Notes: a model not told the origin generated them from the letters alone. Counted from the first letter of the stretch, positions 53,325 through 62,650 are shown. The stretch is DNA of 64,000 bases from Leclercia sp. AS011 (GCF_037152535.1 NZ_JBBCMA010000001.1:992001-1056000), one strand, 5' to 3'. Translations and numbers: made by a program.

Positions 53325-54185
53325 ATGTTTTCAATTGCAGCTGAGGTCAGGAATACGCTGGGAGAATGCCCGCTGTGGTGTGAAAGAACCCGCAGGCTCT
53401 ACTGGACTGACATTGAAGCCAGTGAACTTCTCGCCATAGAAGAAGGTATTGATGTTGTGATGCGCTGGTCGCTGCCTGAACGTCTTGGCTCCTTTGCCCT
53501 GACTGAACAGGATCACATTCTGCTGATGGGATTCGCGACAAGGCTGGCTTTCTATGATCTCAACAGCGGATTAATTACCCCAGTGGACACTTCACCTGGA
53601 AACATCGGTACCCGCATAGGTGATGGACGGTGCGACCGTGCCGGTAATTTTTTCTTCGGGACGATGGATGACGATTATCCCGTTAAAGTCATCGGTAAGT
53701 TTCATCGACTCAATGCGGCAACGCTGACTGTTGAGACGTTTGCATTGCCCGATGTCGCTATACCGAACAGCATCTGTTTCAGCCCCAATGGTGGCACGCT
53801 CTATTACTGTGACTCGATGCAGGGTCGGATTATGTGCTGCGATTACCCCTCGCTGCAAAACCAGCGCGTGTTCACCAAAATCGAAGGTGGCGGCGCGCCT
53901 GATGGTTCCTGCGTTGATGCGCAGGGCTATCTGTGGAACGCAGAATGGGGCGGCAGTCGGGTTGTCCGATACAGTCCGGGGGGAGAAATACACAGCATTC
54001 TTTCTGCTCCAGCCCTCCAGACAACCTGCCCGGTGCTTGGTGGTTCGTCACTCAACACACTTTTTTGTACCAGTGCCCGGGTAGGACTCGCAGAGCCAAC
54101 CGCTTATGACGGTGCGCTTTTCAGCATTCGGTCACCTTTTTTTGCCGGCTTACCAGAAAGCCGATTTGCAGCGCACAAAATATAA
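53325..54185 (+). CDS. SMP-30/gluconolactonase-like lactonase
   Basis: 286 aa from the ATG at 53325 with GGAGG at 53313-53317; a longer frame from 53283 lacks this site. Six-bladed propeller family: NTLGECPLWCERTRRLYWTDI with metal Glu in GEC, RIGDGRCDRAGNFFFGTMD, ISLCFSPNGG-type segment (NSICFSPNGGTLYYCDS) and GAPDGSCVDAQGYLWNAEW. The family hydrolyses sugar lactones. Third gene of the set; 60 bp after YdcZ, so likely co-transcribed. Amidohydrolase plus lactonase suggests catabolism of a lactam/lactone-like compound. Confidence 0.9.
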   Translation: MFSIAAEVRNTLGECPLWCERTRRLYWTDIEASELLAIEEGIDVVMRWSLPERLGSFALTEQDHILLMGFATRLAFYDLNSGLITPVDTSPGNIGTRIGDGRCDRAGNFFFGTMDDDYPVKVIGKFHRLNAATLTVETFALPDVAIPNSICFSPNGGTLYYCDSMQGRIMCCDYPSLQNQRVFTKIEGGGAPDGSCVDAQGYLWNAEWGGSRVVRYSPGGEIHSILSAPALQTTCPVLGGSSLNTLFCTSARVGLAEPTAYDGALFSIRSPFFAGLPESRFAAHKI

Positions 54186-54537
54186 CTTCTGGCATTTGAT
54201 CTGATTCAGGCTGAGAGACAGCGTCCGCCTCTGGCGCAGGGCTGATGTTGCAGCCTTACAAATTAAACTTCAATAGACTCAGTTATCTCTAGAGTATCAT
54301 CCACTTCAATACCGAGATAACGGACTGTACTCAAATAATGTAAACAAGAATATTCTTAATGCACAAAGTATGACCTAATAAGTTTATAAGTAAGTAACAT
54401 AATTAAAAGAAAATAATGGCCGCAGTATGCTCTCACATTCATAATCAACTTGATGAGAATTTATCCCATTAAGTTGCATAGCAAACTCTGATGATGTAAA
54501 TTAAAATCTTAAATTCATTGCAATTATCAGAGGGAAA
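54186..54537. other. AT-rich gene-free interval
   Basis: 352 bp, strongly AT-rich compared with the preceding genes, marking a composition break. No ORF with a ribosome site, no repeat shared with elsewhere in the window. It should hold the promoter for the gene at 54538. Confidence 0.4.
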
Positions 54538-55152
54538 ATGAAAATTCGCCTGCAATACCCCTTATATTTAGTAGTTTTATCTTCTTCACTTATGTCTCTA
54601 TCAGCTAATGCTATTCCTCCTGTTAAGGCCGTAGACGTTAAATCATTTGATGTTGGCGGTGTTAAAACAGGAATGAGTATTGAGGAAGCGCAAGCTGCAA
54701 TGCAGAAAAACTTTGGTATAAAGCCTGCTCAAATAAGAGCATCAAAGTCGATGGAAAGTCAGACTCCAAGTATCATTACAGGGAGTCAGCAGATTATGCA
54801 TCTGGTATACGAAGATAAAGGTACCCGCATGCAGGTGAATTTCCAGCCCCGTGTTCCTTATAACAAATCTAATCCGATGGCTGTTTCGCAGGTTCTCTAT
54901 GAAATACCATGGACCAAAGAAAATGAAAACAATATGGTCGAAGCAGCCTTGAAAAAGTACGGGCCGGTATCGACGGGTGGTGTATTTCCTGTGTGGTGTG
55001 AAAAACCAATGCCTACTTCAGGAATGGGCTGTGAGAGCGGTACGGCAAGTCTTTCTATGGGAAACACGAAAATTGAGCTGATTGATCCTACATGGCAAAA
55101 TGCTGTCATAAATTACATGGATCAACAAAAAAAGACTAAGCCTATGTTGTAA
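54538..55152 (+). CDS. Secreted protein of unknown function
   Basis: 204 aa with AGAGGG six to eight bases before the ATG. Signal peptide KIRLQYPLYLVVLSSS...SLSANA, predicted cut before IPPV. I do not recognise the family. The mature part (about 180 aa) has one Cys pair, in PVWCEKP and GMGCESG, likely a periplasmic disulfide, and a helical segment GMSIEEAQAAMQKNFG of the kind seen in periplasmic proteins. AT-rich codon use unlike its left-hand neighbours suggests horizontal transfer. Two palindromes follow directly. Relation to the lipoprotein/Slam genes is unknown. Confidence 0.7.
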   Translation: MKIRLQYPLYLVVLSSSLMSLSANAIPPVKAVDVKSFDVGGVKTGMSIEEAQAAMQKNFGIKPAQIRASKSMESQTPSIITGSQQIMHLVYEDKGTRMQVNFQPRVPYNKSNPMAVSQVLYEIPWTKENENNMVEAALKKYGPVSTGGVFPVWCEKPMPTSGMGCESGTASLSMGNTKIELIDPTWQNAVINYMDQQKKTKPML

Positions 55153-55154
55153 GA

Positions 55155-55209
55155 AATGAATCCGGATTCATTCTAACTTTATTTTAGTTAGTCACTGAAT
55201 CCGGATTCA
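55155..55209. repeat. Paired palindromes after the secreted-protein gene
   Basis: AATGAATCCGGATTCATT (55155-55172, 18-bp perfect palindrome) and TGAATCCGGATTCA (55196-55209) repeat the same 14-bp core 39 bases apart. They can act as a 3'-end hairpin or as a double protein-binding site. Confidence 0.6.
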
Positions 55210-55621
55210 CTAAGCCACGAATCAAACACTCGTCATAGCATTATCCACTCCTTTTGGTGCCTGAACATCGCATTGAGTATCGTTATGTATTTTCTGATGT
55301 AGGCTGTAATAGCGACTTTTTGAGGCTTTCCACCTGTAATACGATGTAGTGAAGTCGTTGTATTAAGCCGGAGAGAGATTGAATAAGAGCACCTGATAGA
55401 AAGCCTGTGGCAAAAGCGCTAATTATTCGACTTAAGTAAAATTAATGCCGTTTAACAACCTCCCAGCCGCAACGATGTATAAGTGCTTGTTAAGATTAAT
55501 CTTAGAATTGGCAAAAATAAGGACTAATCATTAGAGATGCTGAATGTTTTGGCGTAAATTTATTCGAAAAAATTATGTTACAAATCCTACGAATTTATTC
55601 ACAACCAAGGACGTTTAGCGT
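55210..55621. other. Gene-free interval before the lipoprotein gene
   Basis: 412 bp, AT-rich. No complete ORF. Fragments near 55290-55400 read like decayed coding sequence but I cannot name a source. The last 100 bp should contain the promoter of the lipoprotein gene. No clear Fur box was seen. Confidence 0.35.
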
Positions 55622-56365
55622 ATGGGGATCTTAAAACCTGGTTTATTACTGACCGCTTTTGTGCTGACTGCGTGTGGCGGCGGAGGCGGAGGCGGTGGTG
55701 GCGGTAGCGACAGCACGCCCCCGGAAACCACTGCACCTGTGCAAACGGATAACGGCAATACGGGCACCACGCCGGAAACGCCTGCCACGGCACCGACCAG
55801 CCTGACCACCGGCGGTACCCTTTCTGGTTGGACCTACACCACCCCTGAAGGCCGGGAATATGTTATGCGCGGCACCGGGATCTCTGCGGGTCTGGTGCAA
55901 ACCCAGCGGCTTACCCGTGACGACCGCTCCCCGGTCTCCTCAACGTCATGGTGCTGTGGCCGTATGAGTTACACCACGTTCGGTACCTGGACCCAGTATG
56001 AAAAAGGTCAGCATGACGTCTTCTACACCGGGGATGCCACGCTTGCGGCTAATGTGCCAACCCAGGGAACGGCGACCTATGTGGGGCACGGTATGCGCGA
56101 AGATGTCCTGAGTGATGCTCGCTTTAACATTGATTTCGCGGCGAAAACCATCAACGGCACCATTACCGGAAATGATACCTTCGGTAGCGAAATTGCGATG
56201 CAGGGCAACATTGCCAACGGTGGTTTCACCGGTAATGCGCAATCCGGCGGGGAGGCGGGGACATTCACCGGACATTTCAATGGTCCCACGGCTGAAGAGT
56301 TAGGCGGTCTGGCGCAGTTTGCCGACACCACTAAAAACGCATCCTTTGGCGCGACACGTCAATAA
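55622..56365 (+). CDS. Slam-dependent-type surface lipoprotein with TbpB-like barrel
   Basis: 247 aa. Lipobox LTAC with Cys18, followed by ten Gly and Ser: a flexible anchor as in TbpB-like surface lipoproteins. Residues about 28-65 are a Thr/Pro-rich linker. The C-terminal part carries the TbpB beta-barrel pattern: DARFNIDFAAKTINGTITG, GGFTGNAQ, then GTFTGHFNGPTAEELGGLAQF. A Cys-Cys pair (SSTSWCCGRMSY) is odd. Known Slam clients with this barrel include TbpB, HpuA and hemophilins, which capture iron or haem. Located 37 bp before a Slam-like gene. Ligand unknown. Could also be a factor-H-binding-like protein. Confidence 0.85.
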   Translation: MGILKPGLLLTAFVLTACGGGGGGGGGGSDSTPPETTAPVQTDNGNTGTTPETPATAPTSLTTGGTLSGWTYTTPEGREYVMRGTGISAGLVQTQRLTRDDRSPVSSTSWCCGRMSYTTFGTWTQYEKGQHDVFYTGDATLAANVPTQGTATYVGHGMREDVLSDARFNIDFAAKTINGTITGNDTFGSEIAMQGNIANGGFTGNAQSGGEAGTFTGHFNGPTAEELGGLAQFADTTKNASFGATRQ

Positions 56366-56372
56366 ATCGTTT

Positions 56373-56395
56373 TCCGGTCAGCCTTGCTGACCGGA
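56373..56395 (+). promoter_or_regulatory. Intercistronic hairpin before slam
   Basis: tccggtcagc (56373-56382) with gctgaccgga (56386-56395), perfect 10-bp stem, three-base loop. No U run follows. Its 3' arm includes the GGA that is the only ribosome-site-like sequence before the slam start, so it may lower slam translation or terminate part of the transcripts. Confidence 0.6.
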
Positions 56396-56402
56396 CCTTC
56401 AG

Positions 56403-57833
56403 ATGGTAAGCCTTTCTATGAATATTTTGCGTACTGGCGCACTGAGTTTGCTGTGCCCGCTCAGCGTTGCGTTTGCTGCGCCGCCGGAAACCGACTCGAT
56501 TCCTGCTGCTCCTCACTTTGAACGACTGACCACGCCGGACAAGCGCACCGATCCTGGCGATAAGACGCTGCATGTTACCAATGCTCAACTGGCGGAAAAG
56601 CCAGAGCTGGCGATGGCGCTGCTCGATCAGGCTATTCGTGAAGAAAAGTGGCCGATGGTTCGTGCCATTTTGCCTGTCTATGCGGCGTCGCCCAATCCGG
56701 ATCCTACCCTGATTCATTTTGCAAAAGCCGGGCTGGCGCGCAGTCAGGGACATTATGCAGAGGCGATTGCACACTATCGCGCTATTCTGAGCAGTCATCC
56801 TGACTTTGCTGCGGTGCGTCTGGATTTAGCGCGTGCCATGTTTGAAAACCGTCAGTTTGACGCGGCTGAATATCAGTTTCGTCGGGTATTACAAAGCAAT
56901 CCGCCTGAGAATATTCAGCAGGTCATTGCACGCTATCTTGAGCGTATTCAGAAAGGCAGCGCATTAACGGGCTCATTCAGCGTGAGTTATTTGAATGACA
57001 GCAATGTGAATAATGCTTCATCTGGTAAAACCATTCGGGTTGGCGATCGTCTGTTTATTCGTAATAAGGATAGTTTCCCCCAGCGCGGAGAAGGTTTCTG
57101 GTTCAATGGCGCATTACAAAAAGATGTTCAGCTCTACGATCAGCATGGCCTGCGATTTCTGGGTACGGTAAACGGTAAGAGTTTCTGGAATAATCATGAT
57201 TTTGATGATATTACCACCCGTGCTTATGCTGGATATCAATGGCGTAATTTCCGACAACAATTTGCCCTGTTGCCATTTTATGAAAAAAGATGGTACGGCA
57301 CCGACGCGTACTCTTCTGGCCCTGGCGTTCGCGCCGAATACAGTTATTTACTGACGCCCACCTGGCAGGTGAGTCAGGCGCTGGAATATCAGAAACTGGA
57401 TTATGATAATGAAGATTATCGATTCTTGCGCGGGCAAAACCGTTACTCTTCCACCACCCTGTCCCATGCCTTCAGTAACCGGGTGTCAGGATTTGCCGGC
57501 TTCGATTTGCTCGATCAGCAGACCTTCACGCGCAGTGAATCTAACCATCGGGTAGGGTTGCGCAGCGGGGTGCAGGTTGATATGCCCTGGCAACTCTCTT
57601 TTGCCGCTACCACGGCCATTGCCAGACGCAATTACCAGGCCGACAGTGATATCTTCTTGACGCGACGGAAAGATAACGAACAGATCTATAACCTCTCGCT
57701 CTGGCATCGCGACCTCTATTTCTTTGGGGTGATGCCGAAACTGAATTTCACCTATAAGCGGGTCGATAGCAATATCGATTTCTATGATTATCGACAGAGA
57801 AATATCACACTTTCTATGGATAAGAATTTTTAA
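56403..57833 (+). CDS. Slam-type surface lipoprotein assembly modifier (DUF560)
   Basis: 476 aa from ATG 56403; the ATG at 56418 gives a neater signal peptide (NILRTGALSLLCPLSVAFA) and is a good alternative. After the signal come TPR-like helices (about 75-175; LIHFAKAGLARSQGHYAEAIAHYRAIL region), the LDLARAMFENRQFDAAEYQFRRVL repeat typical of Slam NTDs, then a beta-barrel of about 14 strands from about 185 (GSFSVSYLNDSNVNNAS) ending in Phe (LSMDKNF). Slam proteins translocate surface lipoproteins across the outer membrane. The adjacent lipoprotein is the obvious client. Confidence 0.9.
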   Translation: MVSLSMNILRTGALSLLCPLSVAFAAPPETDSIPAAPHFERLTTPDKRTDPGDKTLHVTNAQLAEKPELAMALLDQAIREEKWPMVRAILPVYAASPNPDPTLIHFAKAGLARSQGHYAEAIAHYRAILSSHPDFAAVRLDLARAMFENRQFDAAEYQFRRVLQSNPPENIQQVIARYLERIQKGSALTGSFSVSYLNDSNVNNASSGKTIRVGDRLFIRNKDSFPQRGEGFWFNGALQKDVQLYDQHGLRFLGTVNGKSFWNNHDFDDITTRAYAGYQWRNFRQQFALLPFYEKRWYGTDAYSSGPGVRAEYSYLLTPTWQVSQALEYQKLDYDNEDYRFLRGQNRYSSTTLSHAFSNRVSGFAGFDLLDQQTFTRSESNHRVGLRSGVQVDMPWQLSFAATTAIARRNYQADSDIFLTRRKDNEQIYNLSLWHRDLYFFGVMPKLNFTYKRVDSNIDFYDYRQRNITLSMDKNF

Positions 57834-57906
57834 CAGACTTTTACCAGGCCATTCTACTGAGTGGGCAAAAAAGTCTGATACGAAAGAATGAAATTAACCT
57901 GAAAAG

Positions 57907-57928
57907 CACGCTCCGGCGTGTTTTTTTT
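57907..57928 (+). terminator. Terminator of the lipoprotein-slam operon
   Basis: CACGC (57907-57911) with GCGTG (57916-57920), tccg loop, then eight T (57921-57928). Located 74 bases after the slam stop. Confidence 0.8.
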
Positions 57929-58159
57929 AATTCTTGAGTTGGTAAAAGGTAAACGTGGCTGCTAACTTTTTTGAGCGGTATTCAGGTATTTTTTTTGCGA
58001 ATACGTAGCCCTTGAATGGGTAATGATAAATACGAAAAAAGCATGATATTTTAAATTTAATTGTGCTTTTTTGTTTCTTGTTTAGCTATTAAGTTTTCGT
58101 CATCCTGTCGTCATGAATAAATGAAAAGCTCACGTTAAAACAGAGATAAAGGGATAGCT
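57929..58159 (+). promoter_or_regulatory. pgaA promoter and mRNA leader region
   Basis: 231 bp, very AT-rich (ttttaaatttaattgtgctttttt near 58050). It holds the pga promoter. In E. coli the long pgaA leader is bound by CsrA at several GGA sites; here only the AAGGGA ribosome site at 58150 is an obvious GGA, so a single-site or different control is possible. Confidence 0.5.
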
Positions 58160-60625
58160 ATGTTCAGAGTTTCCTGCTCCTCTTGCGTTATGAAACCTTT
58201 ACGTTCAGGACGATACTTATTAATGGTGAGCATGTTATTCCCGACATGGGTATATGCCCAAATGTCTACCTACGACGAACTTATTATTCAGGCACGGGAT
58301 GGCGACCGCCAGCCTTTATTGCAATACCTTGCCGATCGGGAAAAGCAGACACAGTTAACGCCGGGAGAGATTGCTGACTGGCTTCAGGTTTCCTCATGGT
58401 CCAATAACGACGTTGAGACGCTGGCGGTATGGGATCGTTATCGCCAACGCATGGCTATCCCTGCCAGAGGGCAGGTCGCTGCCGCCCGCGCGCTGCGTAA
58501 CCAAAAGCAGTGGAATGCCTCGCTGGCCGCCTGGGAAAGCGTTCTGCAAGATGAGCCCGGCAATAGCGACGCCCGCACCGGCTGGATAATGACGCTCGCA
58601 GATGCCCATCGTAACGAGCAGGCCGTCACCGAAGCCCAGCGCTGGGCAGAGGAGGAGCCGGGGCCAGAGAGAGAGGCGCTGCTGGCTTATGTCTATCATG
58701 CTCAGGGGAAAAACTGGGATTCCGTAATGGCGGCCAGCCAACTCGATACCGATTCAGACCGCAACAAAAACGTGGTGCCCACGCTGTTGGCTGCCATGTC
58801 GGCCAACCGCATTGCCGGCCCCGCGCTGACCCTTTCAGAGCGCTACCCGCAGCCGGATGCCATTACGCGTCGCCTTGAACTGGATGCGGCAGCGCAAACC
58901 GTGCGCGCTGCGTTCACGCCCACCCGCAATGAAGAAGAACGCTTTCTGGTTGCAGATAAAGCACTGGCTCGCTATGACGCGCTGATTGCCGAGTGGAAAA
59001 AAGATCCCCAGGCGCAAGCGGACGTGCGACGCGCCAGAATCGACCGGTTGGGGGCGCTGGTTATCCGTAAGCACATGGATAAAGCGATCGCCGAATTTGA
59101 ATCGCTCGAGGCGGACGGAACGCCTGTTCCTGACTACGCCAGAAGATGGGTCGCTTCTGCCTATCTTGCGCAGAAGCAGCCGGACAAAGCCGAGTCGCTG
59201 CTTGAAAGCATCTATTTTCCGCGTGGCTCGACCCTGGCATCCACGCCGCTGACCATGGACGATCAGCAGGAGCTGCTGTATGCCCGCCTCGATAACAACC
59301 ATTTCGATGAAGCGAAGCAGCAACTGGATACATACCTTAAAGAGAGCCCTTACCTGCAAAAGGTCTATGGTTCTCCCACGCCGCAGCCCAATGACAACTG
59401 GCTGCTGGCCAGAACCTTACAAACCGAATATCTGGTCTCCATCAATGATTTGCCTGCCGCTGAGACGCATGCGGAGCGGTTGGCGCGTACAGGAGGGGGT
59501 AACCAGGCACTGCGTATTGCCTATGCGTCAGTGCTGCTGGCGAGAGGATTACCTCATGCCGCAGAGCGCGAACTCAAGCTTGCCGAAGTCCTTGAACCCA
59601 GCAACCTGACGCTGGAAAGGCAACAGGCATGGACGGCGATGGAGCTCCAGGAGTGGCGGCAGGCCGACGAACTGACGAAAGATGTGATCAGCCGCAGCCC
59701 GGATGACGCCGCCACGTTGCAGCTTGAGCGACTGATGGCGGTGCATAACAAAGCGGAACTGCGGATATCCGGGTCTCAGGGTATCTCCTCCGACAGTCCG
59801 GTCAGCGGCAAAAATGATTTTACCCTCAACACTGCGCTTTATAGCCCACCGATTAACCAAAACTGGCGACTGTTTACCGGCTACAACTTTGCCCGTGGCG
59901 ATTTTGAGGAGGGCAAGGGAATCAGCCGGGACCTGCTGGCGGGCGCGGAATGGACATCAAGGGATATCTGGGCCGAAATGGAGATCTCCGGGCGCAACGA
60001 TGGCAGCGATCAGAAAATCGGCGGACGCCTCTCTGGCTGGTACGATTTCAGCGACAACTGGCGGGCCGGGGCTTCGGCGGAGCGGTTATCCCGTAACACC
60101 CCGCTGCGTGCCCTGCGCAATGGGGTAAACGCCAACGGTGGCGATCTGTGGTTACGCTGGTATCAGAATGAACGACGCGAATATCAACTGTCGCTTTCCG
60201 GCGCCCATTTCACCGACGGCAACGATCGACTGGAATACGGCATCAGCGGTAAAGAACGTCTCTGGACCCTGCCACTGTTTACCCTGGATTTTATCCCCGG
60301 CATCGGCGGCAGCCATAACAGCAAAGAAAATGTGCCTTATTACAACCCCAAACGCGATCTTTCGGCGGTGGCCGGGCTGCGCGCCGAACAGGTGCTGTAC
60401 CGCCATTATGACACGGTCTGGAAGCAACAGTTTGAGGCGGGGGCAGGCGGTTACTGGCAAAAAGGGCACAGCGCTGGGGCCATCAATCAGTTGGGTTACG
60501 GGCAACGTATTCAATGGAATAACGTAGTGGATGCCGGGGTGAAACTGACCTGGGATAAGCGTCCTTACGACGGGAAGCGAGAGCGCAATATTGCCCTCGC
60601 ATTTGATCTGAATGTCAGGTTTTAA
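58160..60625 (+). CDS. pgaA: PgaA, outer-membrane exporter of poly-beta-1,6-N-acetylglucosamine
   Basis: 821 aa (E. coli about 807). The ATG at 58160 has a strong AAGGGA; the ATG at 58190 begins the actual hydrophobic signal (KPLRSGRYLLMVSML, cut near VYA-Q) but has no ribosome site. Periplasmic TPR superhelix to about 510, then a 16-strand porin barrel: landmarks AELRISGSQGI, LSGWYDFSDNWRAG, LGYGQRIQWNNVVDAG and C-terminal ALAFDLNVRF. Same family architecture as E. coli PgaA and HmsH. First gene of the pga operon, exporting partly deacetylated PNAG. Confidence 0.95.
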   Translation: MFRVSCSSCVMKPLRSGRYLLMVSMLFPTWVYAQMSTYDELIIQARDGDRQPLLQYLADREKQTQLTPGEIADWLQVSSWSNNDVETLAVWDRYRQRMAIPARGQVAAARALRNQKQWNASLAAWESVLQDEPGNSDARTGWIMTLADAHRNEQAVTEAQRWAEEEPGPEREALLAYVYHAQGKNWDSVMAASQLDTDSDRNKNVVPTLLAAMSANRIAGPALTLSERYPQPDAITRRLELDAAAQTVRAAFTPTRNEEERFLVADKALARYDALIAEWKKDPQAQADVRRARIDRLGALVIRKHMDKAIAEFESLEADGTPVPDYARRWVASAYLAQKQPDKAESLLESIYFPRGSTLASTPLTMDDQQELLYARLDNNHFDEAKQQLDTYLKESPYLQKVYGSPTPQPNDNWLLARTLQTEYLVSINDLPAAETHAERLARTGGGNQALRIAYASVLLARGLPHAAERELKLAEVLEPSNLTLERQQAWTAMELQEWRQADELTKDVISRSPDDAATLQLERLMAVHNKAELRISGSQGISSDSPVSGKNDFTLNTALYSPPINQNWRLFTGYNFARGDFEEGKGISRDLLAGAEWTSRDIWAEMEISGRNDGSDQKIGGRLSGWYDFSDNWRAGASAERLSRNTPLRALRNGVNANGGDLWLRWYQNERREYQLSLSGAHFTDGNDRLEYGISGKERLWTLPLFTLDFIPGIGGSHNSKENVPYYNPKRDLSAVAGLRAEQVLYRHYDTVWKQQFEAGAGGYWQKGHSAGAINQLGYGQRIQWNNVVDAGVKLTWDKRPYDGKRERNIALAFDLNVRF

Positions 60626-60634
60626 GGGCGCTTG

Positions 60635-62650
60635 ATGATGAAAGGATGGTTTCTCGCCGCGAGGGTAATAGTCGGATGGATGATGATGAGCATGTGTGCA
60701 TTGGCTGCGGCACCGCGCTATCTTCCTCCCGCCGAGCGGCCGCCGCTGTATGCGGACCAGCGCTGGCCCACAAACAGTTTTCTTGTGCTGGCCTGGCATG
60801 ACGTGGAGGACGGTGCCGCCGATCAGCGCTATCTGTCCGTGCGCACCAGCGCCCTGAACGACCAGTTTGCCTGGTTGCAGGATAACGGCTACCACCCGAT
60901 TAGCGTGCAGCAGGTGCTGGATGCCCATGCCGGGAAAATTACATTGCCTGAAAAGGCGGTGATGCTGACCTTTGATGATGGATACAGTAGCTTCTCGACG
61001 CGCGTTCTGCCGCTGCTGCGGTTGTTCAATTGGCCTGCGCTGTGGGCGCCTGTCGGCAGCTGGGTGGATGCACCGGAACATTCGCTGGTGGATTTTGGCG
61101 GACTCAAAACGCCGCGGGGAAAATTTGCCACCTGGAAGATGGTACGCGAGGCCAGCGAGTCGGGGCTGGTGGAAGTAGGGGCGCACACCTGGGCATCCCA
61201 TTACGGCCATCAGGCCAATCCGCAGGGCAGTCAGGAGCCCGCAGCCGCAAACCGTTTATACGATAAAGCCAGCGGGCAGTACGAAACGGATGCGCAGTTT
61301 GAACAGCGTATGAATGCCGACCTGTCGCGCATTACGGGCAAAATCAAAGAGGTCACCGGGAAAGCGCCGCGAGCCTGGGTTTGGCCCTACGGTGCGGCGA
61401 GCGGGACAACGCTGAAGCTGGCGCATCAGCAGGGCTACCAGATGGCTTTCACCCTCAATCAGGGGCTGGCGAATGCCGCAAATCTGGAAGATGTTCCCCG
61501 GGTGCTGATTTCCAACAACCCTTCGCTGCGCAACTTCGCCAGCCAGATAGCGCAGGTCAGGGAACCTGAAACCATGCGGGTTATGCATGTCGATCTCGAC
61601 TATGTGTACGACAAAAACCCCGCTCAACAGCGTAAAAATATCGATCTGCTCATCCAGCGTGTTTTCGATATGCAGATAACCCATGTCTTTTTACAGGCCT
61701 ATGCCGATCCGAAAGGGGACGGCAACGTCAATGCGCTCTATTTCCGCAGTCGCTGGCTACCTATGCGGGCGGATCTGTTTAACTTCGTTTCCTGGCAGTT
61801 GCAGACCCGCGGCGGGGTGAGGGTTTACGCCTGGATGCCGGTACTGGCGTTTGGGTTAGACCCCTCGGTACCTCGCGTGGCGGCGTGGTCGCCAGACAGC
61901 GGACGAATTGCGCCAGATAACCGCGCTTATTTGCGCTTATCCCCCTGGAGTGCGGTTGCCCGCCAGAGGATCAACGACATCTACGAGGACCTGGCGCGTC
62001 ATGCCAACTTCAATGGCATTCTGTTCCACGATGACGCTTTTTTGACCGACTTTGAGGATGCCTCCCCGGATGCGCTCAAAGCCTATCGTGCAGCAGGCTT
62101 CCCGGATAACCTCGCGCAGATCCGCGGCAACCCGCAACTGCTGGCGCGCTGGACGCGCTTTAAAAGTCGCGCCCTGATTGATTTTACCCGCCAGCTCACG
62201 CAAACCGTGCGTGCCGTGCGTGGCCCGCAGATCAAAACCGCCCGCAACATTTACGCCATGCCGGTACTGGATCCGCAGAGCGAAACCTGGTTTGCGCAGA
62301 ATATGAATGATTTTCTCGGTACCTACGACTGGACAGCGCCAATGGCGATGCCGCTGATGGAAAATGTTCCGGTCAACGATGCCAATGCCTGGCTGGACAG
62401 ACTCGTCGGGCAGGTCGCCCGTTACCCTGGCGCGCTGGATAAAACGGTTTTTGAACTTCAGGCGCGCGACTGGCGTAAGAGGGCAGGGCAGGACGAAATT
62501 AGCGGTGAAATGCTTAACGGGTGGATGCGGCAGCTCAAGCTGAGCGGCGCCAGAAACTATGGCTACTACCCGGACGATTTCATTAACGATCAACCCCGGA
62601 TGGCAGAGATCCGTTCTGCTTTTTCCTCCTACTGGTATCCGCAAAAATGA
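60635..62650 (+). CDS. pgaB: PgaB, periplasmic PNAG N-deacetylase/hydrolase
   Basis: 671 aa from the ATG at 60635 (AAGGG upstream). Deacetylase domain: TFDDGY with Asp114 and Asp115 and HTWASHY with His184 and His189, numbered as in E. coli. The C-terminal glycoside-hydrolase domain (about 310-665) has [13 protein letters not shown] and [12 protein letters not shown]. Unlike E. coli PgaB (LTAC lipobox), the N-terminus here is [14 protein letters not shown], which does not fit a lipobox; it looks like a plain signal peptide cut after AAA. The protein may be soluble rather than outer-membrane anchored. Overlaps pgaC by four bases. Confidence 0.95.
   Translation: MMKGWFLAARVIVGWMMMSMCALAAAPRYLPPAERPPLYADQRWPTNSFLVLAWHDVEDGAADQRYLSVRTSALNDQFAWLQDNGYHPISVQQVLDAHAGKITLPEKAVMLTFDDGYSSFSTRVLPLLRLFNWPALWAPVGSWVDAPEHSLVDFGGLKTPRGKFATWKMVREASESGLVEVGAHTWASHYGHQANPQGSQEPAAANRLYDKASGQYETDAQFEQRMNADLSRITGKIKEVTGKAPRAWVWPYGAASGTTLKLAHQQGYQMAFTLNQGLANAANLEDVPRVLISNNPSLRNFASQIAQVREPETMRVMHVDLDYVYDKNPAQQRKNIDLLIQRVFDMQITHVFLQAYADPKGDGNVNALYFRSRWLPMRADLFNFVSWQLQTRGGVRVYAWMPVLAFGLDPSVPRVAAWSPDSGRIAPDNRAYLRLSPWSAVARQRINDIYEDLARHANFNGILFHDDAFLTDFEDASPDALKAYRAAGFPDNLAQIRGNPQLLARWTRFKSRALIDFTRQLTQTVRAVRGPQIKTARNIYAMPVLDPQSETWFAQNMNDFLGTYDWTAPMAMPLMENVPVNDANAWLDRLVGQVARYPGALDKTVFELQARDWRKRAGQDEISGEMLNGWMRQLKLSGARNYGYYPDDFINDQPRMAEIRSAFSSYWYPQK

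Noticed and set aside
55500..55621. Fur box upstream of the surface lipoprotein gene
   Set aside because: Short AATCATTA-like fragment only; not enough of the 19-bp Fur pattern to claim iron control.
60152..61210. Minus-strand 352-codon frame across the pgaA-pgaB junction
   Set aside because: Antisense shadow of two clearly identified genes.
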